A DNA stretch of 64,000 nucleotides from Treponema sp. GTDB lineage: Bacteria; Spirochaetota; Spirochaetia; Treponematales; Treponemataceae. The notes under the pieces were generated by a model. The model had not been told where the DNA came from. It was given only the letters and a program-made list of their open reading frames with translations, and did not search any database. This document shows positions 36,857 to 45,201 of this stretch, one piece after another (the first letter of the stretch is position 1; each line of letters begins with the position of its first letter). Location: NCBI GenBank assembly GCA_024400955.1, contig JAKSLY010000009.1, positions 1-64,000 of the forward strand, given 5' to 3'. The position numbers and the translations under genes were made by a program.

Positions 36857-37284
36857 TTTGAATTCCCCTTCTTCATGGCTTCTTCAACTTTTTTTATAAG
36901 GCTTTCAGGACAGCAGAACATTGATTCTCCAGTCCTTGCATTAACCGCCATCTGGCTTGATTCTGCAACAGTGGCAAGCTTGCCTTCCGAATTGTATATT
37001 TCATAATATATCTTCAGGCAGTTTTCGTATTCCGTTATGGAAGAAACGATTTTACATACCTCGTTAAACTTAAGGGACCTCTTATACTTAACCTTTATTT
37101 CCACGACAGGAAAAGCATAATTTTCGTCACGCATGTTTATGTAGTTGTATCCAATTTCATCAAGAAGAGCGCATCTTCCCACTTCCATGAAATTTACGTA
37201 CTTGCCGTGATATGCAATGTCCATGGAATCAACGTCATAAAATTCAACCTTGAATTCCTTTTCCACCGTATAATATTTTTTCAT
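36853..37284 (-). CDS. Hotdog acyl thioesterase (4HBT family), ApeK-like
   Basis: A 143-residue single-domain hotdog protein. The family active-site segment is visible at FYDVDSMDIAYHGKYVNFMEVGR (in two parts: FYDVDSMDIAYHGKY, then VNFMEVGR), with Asp17/Asp19 as likely catalytic acids, followed by VVEIKVKYKRSLKF. It may edit or release acyl chains from the ACPs. It overlaps its neighbours by ATGA on both sides. Confidence 0.86.
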   Translation of the reverse strand: MKKYYTVEKEFKVEFYDVDSMDIAYHGKYVNFMEVGRCALLDEIGYNYINMRDENYAFPVVEIKVKYKRSLKFNEVCKIVSSITEYENCLKIYYEIYNSEGKLATVAESSQMAVNARTGESMFCCPESLIKKVEEAMKKGNSK

Positions 37285-38252
37285 TTGCTCTCCACTCCAT
37301 CATCCGACCAGAAGTCATAAAAATTGTACCACTGGTTAGGGAACCACATGCAGTATCTTTCAAGATGAATTATGAATTCCTCGCAAAGCTGGTTGATCCT
37401 TGCCTCGCGTTCCTTTCTTCCGCAGCCGGAAAATTCCGTGTCGGCCTTGTGCATGTAAACCGCATTTATAGGGTCTATCATGACAGGCTCGTCCCTTAAG
37501 CCAAAGCAGAAGTATACGGGACATTCAAGCAAGGATGCCATGAGGAAAATTCCATAGGGAAAATTTGCTTCCCTGCCGAGGAACTTTTTTCTGATGAACC
37601 TGTTTGCCGAATGGGCAGAAATCCTGTCGCCTGTAGCAACAACAATTTCCCCGGCCTTGATTTTTTCCTGCAGGTCAATGATCGTCTCCGGGTTAATGTC
37701 CTTTGGATCAAGGGCTGTAAGTTCATAATCTGGATTAACCTTCTTCAGCATGGCATTGAATTTTTCAACCGACTTGATTTCCATGATCACCGTAACGGGA
37801 ACCTTGCGGTCAACACCAGCGCGGCACATGGTCGAAAGGCTCCTCAAAAGGTCAAGGTTTCCAAGGTGAGACCCGATGATGAAGCAGCCCTGGCCCCGGT
37901 CAAGATTTTCCCAAAAGTCATCTATGTCGTCATCGTTGTAAAAAATGTCTTCAGCCTGAATTTTTCCAAGCCACCCGGAAATGCGTTCCACAAGATAGCT
38001 GCTGAAGGAATAAATCGTCCTGTAAACGCTCTCCTTCTTTGGCAGATGTCCGCCAGTGTATTCCTTAAGCTGCGTCTGGAATCTTTTTATTTCCTTTCTT
38101 GCCCGCGGAGAAAACATCCAGTAAAAGAAAGCCACCGGAAAAATTATCAACCCCATGACATGACGGGGCATAACCTTCACAAGCCACAATGTAAAAAAAA
38201 GTGGTGCTGAAGTCTTTACCTGTTCCTTTTCGTCATACCACTGGCTGCTCAT
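37281..38252 (-). CDS. Lipid acyltransferase, LpxL/HtrB-like
   Basis: A 323-residue protein with an N-terminal hydrophobic anchor (about residues 18-47, PLFFTLWLVKVM and VMGLIIFPVAFFYWMF). It has the acyltransferase HX4D motif at His129-Asp134 (GSHLGNLDLLR). It probably transfers the finished acyl chain from ACP to a lipid or sugar acceptor. In E. coli-type clusters, as I recall, a glycosyltransferase and acyltransferase are joined in ApeJ; here they are two coupled genes. Confidence 0.85.
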   Translation of the reverse strand: MSSQWYDEKEQVKTSAPLFFTLWLVKVMPRHVMGLIIFPVAFFYWMFSPRARKEIKRFQTQLKEYTGGHLPKKESVYRTIYSFSSYLVERISGWLGKIQAEDIFYNDDDIDDFWENLDRGQGCFIIGSHLGNLDLLRSLSTMCRAGVDRKVPVTVIMEIKSVEKFNAMLKKVNPDYELTALDPKDINPETIIDLQEKIKAGEIVVATGDRISAHSANRFIRKKFLGREANFPYGIFLMASLLECPVYFCFGLRDEPVMIDPINAVYMHKADTEFSGCGRKEREARINQLCEEFIIHLERYCMWFPNQWYNFYDFWSDDGVESK

Positions 38253-39001
38253 CTTGACTTCCTTCGCTTAATTGCGCGATAGACAAGAACCGGAGACCGC
38301 AGGATCATTCCGCAGCAAAGCCTTGTATATGAAAGGGAAATGTGCACATTGTCCCGGAACACGCGGAAATTGCTTATTCCTCCCTTTGGATAGAAAACGC
38401 GCACTGGACTTTGAACCAGCGGAACATTCTTCCATACAAGGCGCACAAGAATGTCAATGTCAAAACCCATGTGGGTGTCCATCAGAACATGGGATTTTAA
38501 AAGCTTGAAATATGGCTCAACGGGATAAATCCTGAAGCCTATGAAAGTGTCAATGATTTCGTTGGACAGCGTCACGATGTGTGCCCAGGTGTTGCCGATC
38601 TTGCGTGCCTTAAGACGGGATGCAGGAACGGATTCATCATAAACCGGGTAACCGCACACAAGGGCCTCCGGATTTTTTTCCGAAAGCTCAATGAAAGTCT
38701 TAACCGCAGTGCTGTCGTGCTGACCGTCGGAATCAATCTGAATTGCATGGGTAAAGCCAAGTTCATGGGCCTTGCGTACACCGTCATTGACAGCCCTTCC
38801 CTTGCCTCCATTTTTCCTGCGCTCAATGAGAATCAGCTCCGGATTTTTTTCCTTTACATCCCTGATGAATTTCTTGTCTTCCTCTCCGTTACCGTCATCC
38901 ACAACGATAAATGGAATCCTGTATTCACCAAGGGAATCTATGACAGCCTCAAGGGTTGCCCCATGCCTGTAAACGGGAATTACAAAAACATACCTGTTCA
39001 T
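38249..39001 (-). CDS. Family 2 glycosyltransferase
   Basis: A GT-A fold enzyme of 250 residues: VIPVYRHG start, VDDG (34-37), GKGRAVNDG (67-74) and the metal-binding IDSDGQHD (89-96). There is no clear membrane helix. It likely adds a sugar to the lipid acceptor used by the downstream acyltransferase. Start and stop overlap neighbouring genes by four bases. Confidence 0.88.
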   Translation of the reverse strand: MNRYVFVIPVYRHGATLEAVIDSLGEYRIPFIVVDDGNGEEDKKFIRDVKEKNPELILIERRKNGGKGRAVNDGVRKAHELGFTHAIQIDSDGQHDSTAVKTFIELSEKNPEALVCGYPVYDESVPASRLKARKIGNTWAHIVTLSNEIIDTFIGFRIYPVEPYFKLLKSHVLMDTHMGFDIDILVRLVWKNVPLVQSPVRVFYPKGGISNFRVFRDNVHISLSYTRLCCGMILRSPVLVYRAIKRRKSR

Positions 39002-39360
39002 TCTTCACCTGCAATAAAAGAACCGGAAGAGAACACGCGGTCACACTGGAGCGCATCCCTCATGCAAAAGGAAACGGAATTCTTTTCACGACAATAATCA
39101 AGCTTCATGTTCACCTTGGATCCAGGCAAAATTGGTGAAGAAAACTTCATTCTCTTTACGCTGGAAATGTTTCTTGGAATGGCAAAATACTTGACTGCAA
39201 AACGCGAGATAAAATCAAACTGACCCACCGCCGGCAAAAGCTTGAATTCAGGAAAGTGCCCGTCAAACAGGTCGCTTTCAGCAGGCACAAGGAATTCAAG
39301 TTCCACGGAAGTATCGGTGCGGCTAAGCAGGATCTCATTTTCTACCGAATGAAAGTTCAT
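38998..39360 (-). CDS. Small hotdog dehydratase subunit, ApeI-like
   Basis: A 120-residue hotdog protein with LFDGHFPEFKLLPAVGQFD. His35 sits in the FabA/FabZ GHFP motif, but the catalytic glutamate position is replaced (Asp49 at the nearest equivalent). The larger dehydratase at 31532 has the glutamate but not the histidine. Together they would rebuild a complete active site, as in the ApeI:ApeP pair described for aryl-polyene synthesis. Confidence 0.83.
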   Translation of the reverse strand: MNFHSVENEILLSRTDTSVELEFLVPAESDLFDGHFPEFKLLPAVGQFDFISRFAVKYFAIPRNISSVKRMKFSSPILPGSKVNMKLDYCREKNSVSFCMRDALQCDRVFSSGSFIAGEE

Positions 39361-41384
39361 CTGTTCTCTCCGGTCTCTCCAGCATCTCCGGATTCCCCAG
39401 CGTTTTCAAACAAGGCCCTTATTTCGTTGACGTGCTTCTTTCCCTGAACGTCCACAGGCAGCTCGTCCACAAAACGCCACTTTTTTGGAAGGACAACATT
39501 TTCAAACCAGTTCATCAGGTAATCGTGGAAATGCCTGTTGATAAGGTATTTTTCCATGCCCTGGAATTTCTTTTTTCCTTCTTCATTGAAAACAACTGCA
39601 GCAGCAAGATACTGACGAATGTCGTTGGACATGGCGATAACCTTAACATCCCTTACAAGGCCGCTTTCAAGAAGACGGTTTTCTACTTCCGTCATGGAAA
39701 TTCTTTTTTCTTCAATCTTAACGATGGAATCGCTTCTTCCCTTCAGGAGGAACTTCTGGCCTTCGCCTGTAAATTCCACAAGGTCAGCAGTGGCAAAACC
39801 TTCCGGATTCTTGATGTATGGAGAAATGATCCTGAGGCATCCGTCGTCGCCTTTCCAGACCCTTGCATTGTCAAAGGGAGTCCACACAAGGCCATCCCTG
39901 TTCTGCTGGCGGTAGGCAATTCCAGAAGTCTCCGTTGAACCGTAAACTTCCAGCGGACAGAAACCAAAAACTTTTTCCGTGCTTACGGCAAGTTCCGGGC
40001 TGACTGCTCCACCGCTTGTAAAAATCCAGGCGTCTTCAAGGGGAAGCTTTTCCTTGCACTCGACTGTTCTCTTGAGGAATGCAGGAGTTGCAATGATTAT
40101 GTACTTGTCATCAGTAAGATTTTCAAAATCCTCGGGGAATTCAATTCTTGTTCTCCTGAATGGAACTCCAAGGGCGAATGGGAGACAGATGCCAAAAAGG
40201 AATCCGTAAATGTGGTGCTGGCTTACAGTCGTAACAAGGCGGCGGCTGGTGAATTCCTGTCCCCACTTTGAAATGATGAATGCATTGTCTTCCTCAAATT
40301 CCTTCATGCGCTGTGGAACTGCCTTTGGATGTCCCGTCGAACCGGAAGTATACATGAGTATCCTCGTGTCTTCCGAAGAAAATTCTGGGGTGCACCTGAT
40401 CTCATCCTCTGAGGGCATCTGTGCATTTGCTATCATGTCGGGAATGAATGTTGAATTCTTGGCCTTCTGGTCAGTGATGAATTCAACACCCGGGCCCTTG
40501 ATTTCCGCAATGAAATTCTCGGCAATGTTCTGCGTAAGGAGAACCCGCTTTTTACACTGAAGGAGGGCAATAAAGGTCACGAGAAAATACCAGTAATCTT
40601 CACAGTGAAGAATCCAGTCATCGGCTCCATTTTCCATGAAGATCTTCCTGGCCTTTGCAGTTTCCACAAGGAAGTTCTTCCACGTCCTGTAGTTCCCGGA
40701 AGAATAAGTTCCCTCATAGCAAAGAACATGATCATCCTTTCTTGAGTCAGCCTTGAACTTTGAAATTGGAAAAGCCTTTATCATTTTTCTATCCACCCTC
40801 TTTCGAATTATATATTCAACGCAAAAAAGCATTCCCATGATTACGTAGGAAATGCCCCCGTTATAAACGGACCACACCCTGTCGCTTGCAAAAAATGCAG
40901 TATAGAATGCGGCGCTTCCATTCAATATGAAAAAAATGCACCAGACTACAGTCACCTTCCTGCAATAGGACGCCACATCCTTTTCCCATGCTGAACCCAT
41001 GATGCTCCTGTCCATCATTGTCGCAAAGCGGAATATTATGCTCGGCGGAACAAACAGCGTATGCCCAAAGGCAAACAGCAGGATCGTACTTATGGCAACG
41101 GAATACAGCTTAAGGAAAACCGTCTTCTGGGTTAAAAAACAAAAAAGACCGGCAATAAGAAAAAGAGCCGAAGAAACCAATGGCCTCCATGACAGCGCTT
41201 TTTTCTGATTCTTATTCCCGGTTTTTGTAATTTCTGTTGCACTTAAAAAAAATGCCAGTGCAAGAAGCATTATGAACAGCGAAAGAATCCTTACGGGCAG
41301 CTTAAGCACCACAAGCATGGTAAACACCAGAACCGGGTAAACCGCAGCCACTACGTAAAATAATACTTTCAGCAGATTCTTCAT
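39357..41384 (-). CDS. Membrane protein-AMP ligase fusion (ApeG-ApeH-like)
   Basis: Residues 1-~200 contain about six hydrophobic helices (for example VLFYVVAAVYPVLVFTMLVV, FFILNGSAAFYTAFFA), resembling the small COG4648-type membrane protein of polyene clusters. Residues ~215-675 are an acyl/aryl-AMP ligase: phosphate loop YTSGSTGHPKAVP (about 343-355), YGSTETSGIAYRQ, and a C-terminal LLKGRSDSIVKIEEKRIS with the expected lysine region. It would activate the starter acid (4-hydroxybenzoate-like in known systems) and load ACP. The ATG directly abuts the stop of the second ACP gene. The fusion would tether starter loading to the membrane. Confidence 0.85.
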   Translation of the reverse strand: MKNLLKVLFYVVAAVYPVLVFTMLVVLKLPVRILSLFIMLLALAFFLSATEITKTGNKNQKKALSWRPLVSSALFLIAGLFCFLTQKTVFLKLYSVAISTILLFAFGHTLFVPPSIIFRFATMMDRSIMGSAWEKDVASYCRKVTVVWCIFFILNGSAAFYTAFFASDRVWSVYNGGISYVIMGMLFCVEYIIRKRVDRKMIKAFPISKFKADSRKDDHVLCYEGTYSSGNYRTWKNFLVETAKARKIFMENGADDWILHCEDYWYFLVTFIALLQCKKRVLLTQNIAENFIAEIKGPGVEFITDQKAKNSTFIPDMIANAQMPSEDEIRCTPEFSSEDTRILMYTSGSTGHPKAVPQRMKEFEEDNAFIISKWGQEFTSRRLVTTVSQHHIYGFLFGICLPFALGVPFRRTRIEFPEDFENLTDDKYIIIATPAFLKRTVECKEKLPLEDAWIFTSGGAVSPELAVSTEKVFGFCPLEVYGSTETSGIAYRQQNRDGLVWTPFDNARVWKGDDGCLRIISPYIKNPEGFATADLVEFTGEGQKFLLKGRSDSIVKIEEKRISMTEVENRLLESGLVRDVKVIAMSNDIRQYLAAAVVFNEEGKKKFQGMEKYLINRHFHDYLMNWFENVVLPKKWRFVDELPVDVQGKKHVNEIRALFENAGESGDAGETGENR

Positions 41385-41636
41385 TTAAGCCCAGACTGAT
41401 GCAATGGCATCAACCACATCCTGTACAGTCTTTACGTTTTTGAAAAGGGAAGCATCAATGTTTGGCTTTCCTTCCGGAGTGTATTCCTTCATCTTTACCA
41501 CAAGGTCGATGGCATCAATTGAATCAAGTTCAAGGTCGTCGCCGATGGTTGCTTCAGGAACAATCTGTGATTCTTCAAGTTCAAAAACTGATACGAGAAT
41601 TTCCTTGAGCTTCGAAAAAATTTCTTCCTTTGTCAT
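41385..41636 (-). CDS. Acyl carrier protein 2 (ApeF-like)
   Basis: 83 residues with the phosphopantetheine site LELDSIDAIDLV (Ser39) and acidic helices typical of ACPs. A GGGG ribosome site lies about nine bases upstream, in the short gap after ACP 1. Its own stop is directly followed by the ATG of the AMP ligase. Confidence 0.92.
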   Translation of the reverse strand: MTKEEIFSKLKEILVSVFELEESQIVPEATIGDDLELDSIDAIDLVVKMKEYTPEGKPNIDASLFKNVKTVQDVVDAIASVWA

Positions 41637-41648
41637 TCCAGATTCCCC

Positions 41649-41915
41649 TTAGTTTGCCTTTGCCCTTTCTGCAGTGATGAATTCAGCAAGGGTATTTACA
41701 GAAGAGAACACCTTCTTTGATTCTTCATTGTCAGTAGAAAATTTAACGCCGAACTTCTTCTTGAGTGCAACACCAAGTTCAAGGGCATCGATTGAATCAA
41801 GGCCAAGCCCTTCATTAAACAAAGGTGCATCATCAACGATATTCTCCGGTGTAATGTCTTCAAGCTGAAGTGATGAAATAATTACTTCCTTAATTTCCTG
41901 TTTAAGCTGGTCCAT
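41649..41915 (-). CDS. Acyl carrier protein 1 (ApeE-like)
   Basis: 88 residues with phosphopantetheine site GLGLDSIDALELGVAL (Ser41). The start at 41915 is chosen because GGAG lies nine bases upstream; an upstream ATG at 41930 would begin inside that ribosome site. It is the first gene of the polyene operon. Two distinct ACPs are a feature of aryl-polyene systems, where they carry starter and growing chain. Confidence 0.92.
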   Translation of the reverse strand: MDQLKQEIKEVIISSLQLEDITPENIVDDAPLFNEGLGLDSIDALELGVALKKKFGVKFSTDNEESKKVFSSVNTLAEFITAERAKAN

Positions 41916-41945
41916 AGCAATTGTCTCCATAAATATTATCAATCC

Positions 41946-41974
41946 ATTATATAGAAGAAACCCACTAAATTCAA
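41946..41974 (-). promoter_or_regulatory. Consensus promoter of the polyene operon
   Basis: TTGAAT (41969-41974), 17 bp, perfect TATAAT (41946-41951), giving a leader of about 24 nt to the first ACP. It is identical in both boxes to the ackA promoter, which suggests strong constitutive expression. No operator palindrome is obvious. Confidence 0.85.
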
Positions 41975-42006
41975 TGAATCGCGGTGGAAGTGAGCAATCG
42001 GTTGCC

Positions 42007-42774
42007 TTATTCTTCCCTGTCGGCCTTGATTACAAGTCTCAAGGCTTCAACACCAACCTGCACTGCGGAACTTGTATCCTCGCTCATTTCCTGGTCAAGG
42101 CCAAGCTTTTCCCTTTCCTGGTTCCAGATTACGTGAAAGCAGCTTCCGCAGCGACACTTTAAGGCATCTGCAACAACAAACAGGGCGGCGCTTTCCATTT
42201 CGCTTGCCTTTACACCAAGGCGCTTCCAGGTTTCCCACTTTTGCAGCAGTTCGTATGACACGGGAGATTTTTCCGGGCTGTGCTGGCCATAGAAGGAATC
42301 CTTGTTCTGGACAACTCCAGTGCGGCATGTCTTTCCAAGGTTCCTGCATGCCTGTACCAATGCAGAGGTAATTCCAAAGTCGGGAACTGCCGGATATTCA
42401 ATTGGGGCATATTCGCAGCTTGTGTGCTCGTAACGGATGGCACCGGTGGCCACAACCACGTCTCCGCTCCTTACGTCAATGTCGATGCCGCCACATGTCC
42501 CAACACGAATGAATGTATCGGCTCCGATATTGTGAAGTTCCTCCATGGCAATTGAAGCTGAAGGGCCTCCGATACCTGTTGAACAGACTGAAACCTTCTC
42601 GCCGTCGAGGGTTCCGGTCCAGACCGTAAATTCCCTGTTGGATGCAACAAAATGGGCATCATCAAAAAGCTTGGCTATGGCTTCCACGCGTCCAGGGTCA
42701 CCAGGCAAAATCACGTAGCGACCCACATCTCCTTCCTTACAATGAATATGAAACTGCTTTTCCATCTGCTGCAT
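42007..42774 (-). CDS. udp: Uridine phosphorylase
   Basis: Splits uridine with phosphate to uracil and ribose-1-phosphate. PNP/UDP-family marks are present in order: [50 protein letters not shown] and [11 protein letters not shown]. The start at 42774 is taken from a GGAGG site six bases upstream; the longer reading to 42804 has none. At 255 residues it is the usual size. Purine nucleoside specificity cannot be fully excluded, but the DSFYGQ segment favours uridine. Confidence 0.9.
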   Translation of the reverse strand: MQQMEKQFHIHCKEGDVGRYVILPGDPGRVEAIAKLFDDAHFVASNREFTVWTGTLDGEKVSVCSTGIGGPSASIAMEELHNIGADTFIRVGTCGGIDIDVRSGDVVVATGAIRYEHTSCEYAPIEYPAVPDFGITSALVQACRNLGKTCRTGVVQNKDSFYGQHSPEKSPVSYELLQKWETWKRLGVKASEMESAALFVVADALKCRCGSCFHVIWNQEREKLGLDQEMSEDTSSAVQVGVEALRLVIKADREE

Positions 42775-42819
42775 TATGTACCTCCGTAAATCCCATTCGG
42801 GCATAAACCTTATCCTACT

Positions 42820-42847
42820 ATTCTATCACAATTATGACATTTTCCAA
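42820..42847 (-). promoter_or_regulatory. Candidate promoter of udp
   Basis: TTGGAA (42842-42847), 16 bp, TAGAAT (42820-42825), with a leader of about 38 nt. This gene has both a leader and a strong Shine-Dalgarno, unlike its leaderless neighbours. Confidence 0.55.
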
Positions 42848-42906
42848 ATTTCATCAAGACCACAGGCAGTCATCAAGTTGCCCTTTTATTGTTCTCAAAG
42901 ATGCCC

Positions 42907-42912
42907 TATACT
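42907..42912 (+). promoter_or_regulatory. -10 box of the cation exporter gene
   Basis: TATACT is followed by six bases and the ATG at 42919, a leaderless arrangement. No good -35 is present at 16-18 bp (TTTTAT at 17 bp), so it may be weak or activator-dependent. Confidence 0.5.
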
Positions 42913-42918
42913 GAATTC

Positions 42919-44085
42919 ATGATTAAACTGCTTTCTGCCCTCTTGATCAGGGACCGAAAAAACTATGCAGATCCAGATGTCAGGAGAAAATACGGCATCC
43001 TCTGCAGCTCCCTGGGGATTTTTCTAAACGTAATGCTTTTTGCCGCAAAACTTGCAGGTTCCGTCCTGAGCGGATCCATCGCCATGCTTGCCGACGCATT
43101 CAACAACCTGTCGGATGCTGCATCCTCCTTCATCTCCGTACTTGGATTCAAGCTTTCGGGCAAAAAGCCTGACCTTGACCATCCCTTTGGCCACGGAAGA
43201 ATCGAATACGTTGCAGGGCTTATCGTTTCCTTCCTGATCCTCTTCATGGGGCTTGAACTTTTCCGTTCTTCCATAAAATCAATCCTGCATCCTGCCCCTG
43301 TTGAAAAGGGAATCATTCCCGTTGCCATAATGATTGCAGCCGTCGGGGTAAAGCTCTACATGTACCTGTACAATCATTCCATGGCAAAAAAGCTTAACTC
43401 CCCGACCATGGAAGCCGTTGCAAAGGACAGCCTTGGCGACATGATATCCACATCCGTTGTAATTCTTTCCGTAATCGCCTCCAGTTTTACAAGCCTGCCT
43501 GTGGACGGCATAGGAGGCCTCATCGTTGCCGTATTCATCTTCAAGGAAGGAATTGAATCCTACAAGGACACGGTTGACCCCCTCCTTGGACGGCGGCCGG
43601 AAAAGAAATTCGTTGAAGAGATTGAACAGGAAGTAATGAAATTCAAGCCCATCATGGGAATCCACGACATGATCATCCATGACTACGGTCCGGGCAGGCT
43701 CATGATTTCTTTCCATGCAGAAGTTCCCGGTGACAGGAACATTTTTGAAATCCACGAAGTCATCGACTGCGTTGAACTGGAACTGTACAAGAAATTCGGT
43801 TGCGCCGTTGTAATCCACATGGATCCCGTGGACCTGCACAACGAAAGGCTCTCAATGCTCAAGGAACTTATAAAGGAAGAAAGCCTCAAGCTCGACCCGC
43901 GGTTTACGGTTCACGACGTAAGGATGGTTCCCGGAGAAAAAAGGTCAAACCTCATCTTTGACATCGTCCGCCCCCACGACTGCCGCCTTTCCGAAAGCGA
44001 AATTCGCGCAAGGCTTTCACAGGCCATACAGGAAAAGCACAGCGACATCAACTGCATCATCATCATCGATTCCCCATATATTTAG
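42919..44085 (+). CDS. Cation diffusion facilitator exporter, Mn2+-type metal site
   Basis: A 388-residue CDF protein with six membrane helices and a cytoplasmic C-terminal domain. Helix 2 has Asn62-x3-Asp66 (FNNLSDA) and helix 5 has Asp170-x3-Asp174 (DSLGD). This N-D-D-D set is of the Mn-exporter type, whereas zinc exporters carry a His in helix 5. DHPFGHGRIEYVAG follows helix 2 as usual. ATG 42919 fits both the promoter and the family start; upstream in-frame starts at 42889 and 42901 overlap or precede the -10. The C-terminal extension past residue ~290 contains a second ferredoxin-like segment, longer than in YiiP. Confidence 0.88.
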   Translation: MIKLLSALLIRDRKNYADPDVRRKYGILCSSLGIFLNVMLFAAKLAGSVLSGSIAMLADAFNNLSDAASSFISVLGFKLSGKKPDLDHPFGHGRIEYVAGLIVSFLILFMGLELFRSSIKSILHPAPVEKGIIPVAIMIAAVGVKLYMYLYNHSMAKKLNSPTMEAVAKDSLGDMISTSVVILSVIASSFTSLPVDGIGGLIVAVFIFKEGIESYKDTVDPLLGRRPEKKFVEEIEQEVMKFKPIMGIHDMIIHDYGPGRLMISFHAEVPGDRNIFEIHEVIDCVELELYKKFGCAVVIHMDPVDLHNERLSMLKELIKEESLKLDPRFTVHDVRMVPGEKRSNLIFDIVRPHDCRLSESEIRARLSQAIQEKHSDINCIIIIDSPYI

Positions 44086-44128
44086 TGGCCCCATTAAAGG
44101 GCAATTTCATTAGAGGGGGAAATCCCAT

Positions 44129-44175
44129 AAAAAAACACCCTGCATTCACGAACAAGTCAATGTCACTGCAGGGTG
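44129..44175 (-). terminator. Terminator of the hisD-def-fmt-PASTA operon
   Basis: A 9-bp stem CACCCTGCA/TGCAGGGTG (44167-44175 with 44136-44144) has a 22-nt loop. It is followed on the minus strand by seven T residues (44129-44135), just past the stop at 44182. Confidence 0.87.
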
Positions 44176-44181
44176 CTAAAA

Positions 44182-45198
44182 TCATTCAACAACTACGCGG
44201 CCTTTTTCTTCACCAAGGACATAAAGAATCAGCGTCGTGTTCTTCTTTACATCATAAGGCACCGTAAATTCAAATCCCGGATGGTTCAGGTCAACAAGGG
44301 TTTCTGTCTTTCCATCAGGGGAAGATGCCACAAGCTTTACGGAAACCGGATATGGATATTCCATCATTTCTGCCTTGAAAATCCCCTGAACCCTTTCCGA
44401 TTTTTCATCACGGGGCTTAAGGGATATGACGGTCCTGATTCTGCTGTAGACTTCCACATTTCCCTTTCCGACTTCAACGGAAGAAACGCGGCCAGCAGCA
44501 GGAGCTGATTCATCTTCTGATGCCTCAAAGTCAAGGATGATTTTGTTTTCATTTATGACGGGGTAAAGTTCCTTGATGGAGAGCCCTTCAATCTTTGGCA
44601 TGCTGACCTTTTCGGTTTCCGTTCCGCTTGAAACGATGAGCTGAAGCTTTACCTTTTCCGAAAGGTCGGTGCCTGCCGGGGGGAACTGTGCAATGACCGT
44701 TCCTGCAGCCGACTCATCCTTTACATAGGCAAAAGGTGCAATTTCGACAAGAGGGTCTTCCCCGGAAAACAGCAGCTCCAGGGAATTACGCACTTCATCA
44801 GCATTCTTACCGATGTAGTCCTCGATAAAATCTATTGGCACACCGCGACTGACGGTGATGGTGATGCGGCGGTAAGCCTTGACGATGGCGCCTGACTTTG
44901 GGTTCTGGTCGATGATAGTTCCCTTATCGCCCGGCACATCGGAATACCTCATCTGAAGTTTTGGATAAAGTTCCTTTGCCTGCATTTCAAAGAGGGCATC
45001 GGTAAGGCTCTTTCCAACCACATTTGGAACAAGAACCTTTTCCGCTCCGTGAACAAAAATGAAAAACACGGAAACGCAGACAGCCACCATCACGATGAAG
45101 GTAACCACAACAACGCCAAAAATCAGCCTGCCGTGTTCTGCAATTTCCCTTGATTTTTCCTCCATGCTGAACTTAAATTTCTCAAGAATGTTCTTCAT
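44182..45198 (-). CDS. Membrane-anchored PASTA-repeat protein without kinase domain
   Basis: One transmembrane helix (about residues 26-50, LIFGVVVVTFIVMVAVCVSVFFIF) is followed by three extracytoplasmic PASTA modules. They begin near VLVPNVVGKSLTDA, FIEDYIGKNADEV and VSMPKIEGLSIKEL. A C-terminal beta-rich tail of about 80 residues follows. PASTA domains bind peptidoglycan pieces and usually sit on Ser/Thr kinases or penicillin-binding proteins; neither catalytic domain is present. A GGAG site lies inside the end of fmt, and only three bases separate the genes. A role in sensing or localising at the cell wall is inferred. Confidence 0.85.
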   Translation of the reverse strand: MKNILEKFKFSMEEKSREIAEHGRLIFGVVVVTFIVMVAVCVSVFFIFVHGAEKVLVPNVVGKSLTDALFEMQAKELYPKLQMRYSDVPGDKGTIIDQNPKSGAIVKAYRRITITVSRGVPIDFIEDYIGKNADEVRNSLELLFSGEDPLVEIAPFAYVKDESAAGTVIAQFPPAGTDLSEKVKLQLIVSSGTETEKVSMPKIEGLSIKELYPVINENKIILDFEASEDESAPAAGRVSSVEVGKGNVEVYSRIRTVISLKPRDEKSERVQGIFKAEMMEYPYPVSVKLVASSPDGKTETLVDLNHPGFEFTVPYDVKKNTTLILYVLGEEKGRVVVE

Positions 45199-45201
45199 CG
45201 C

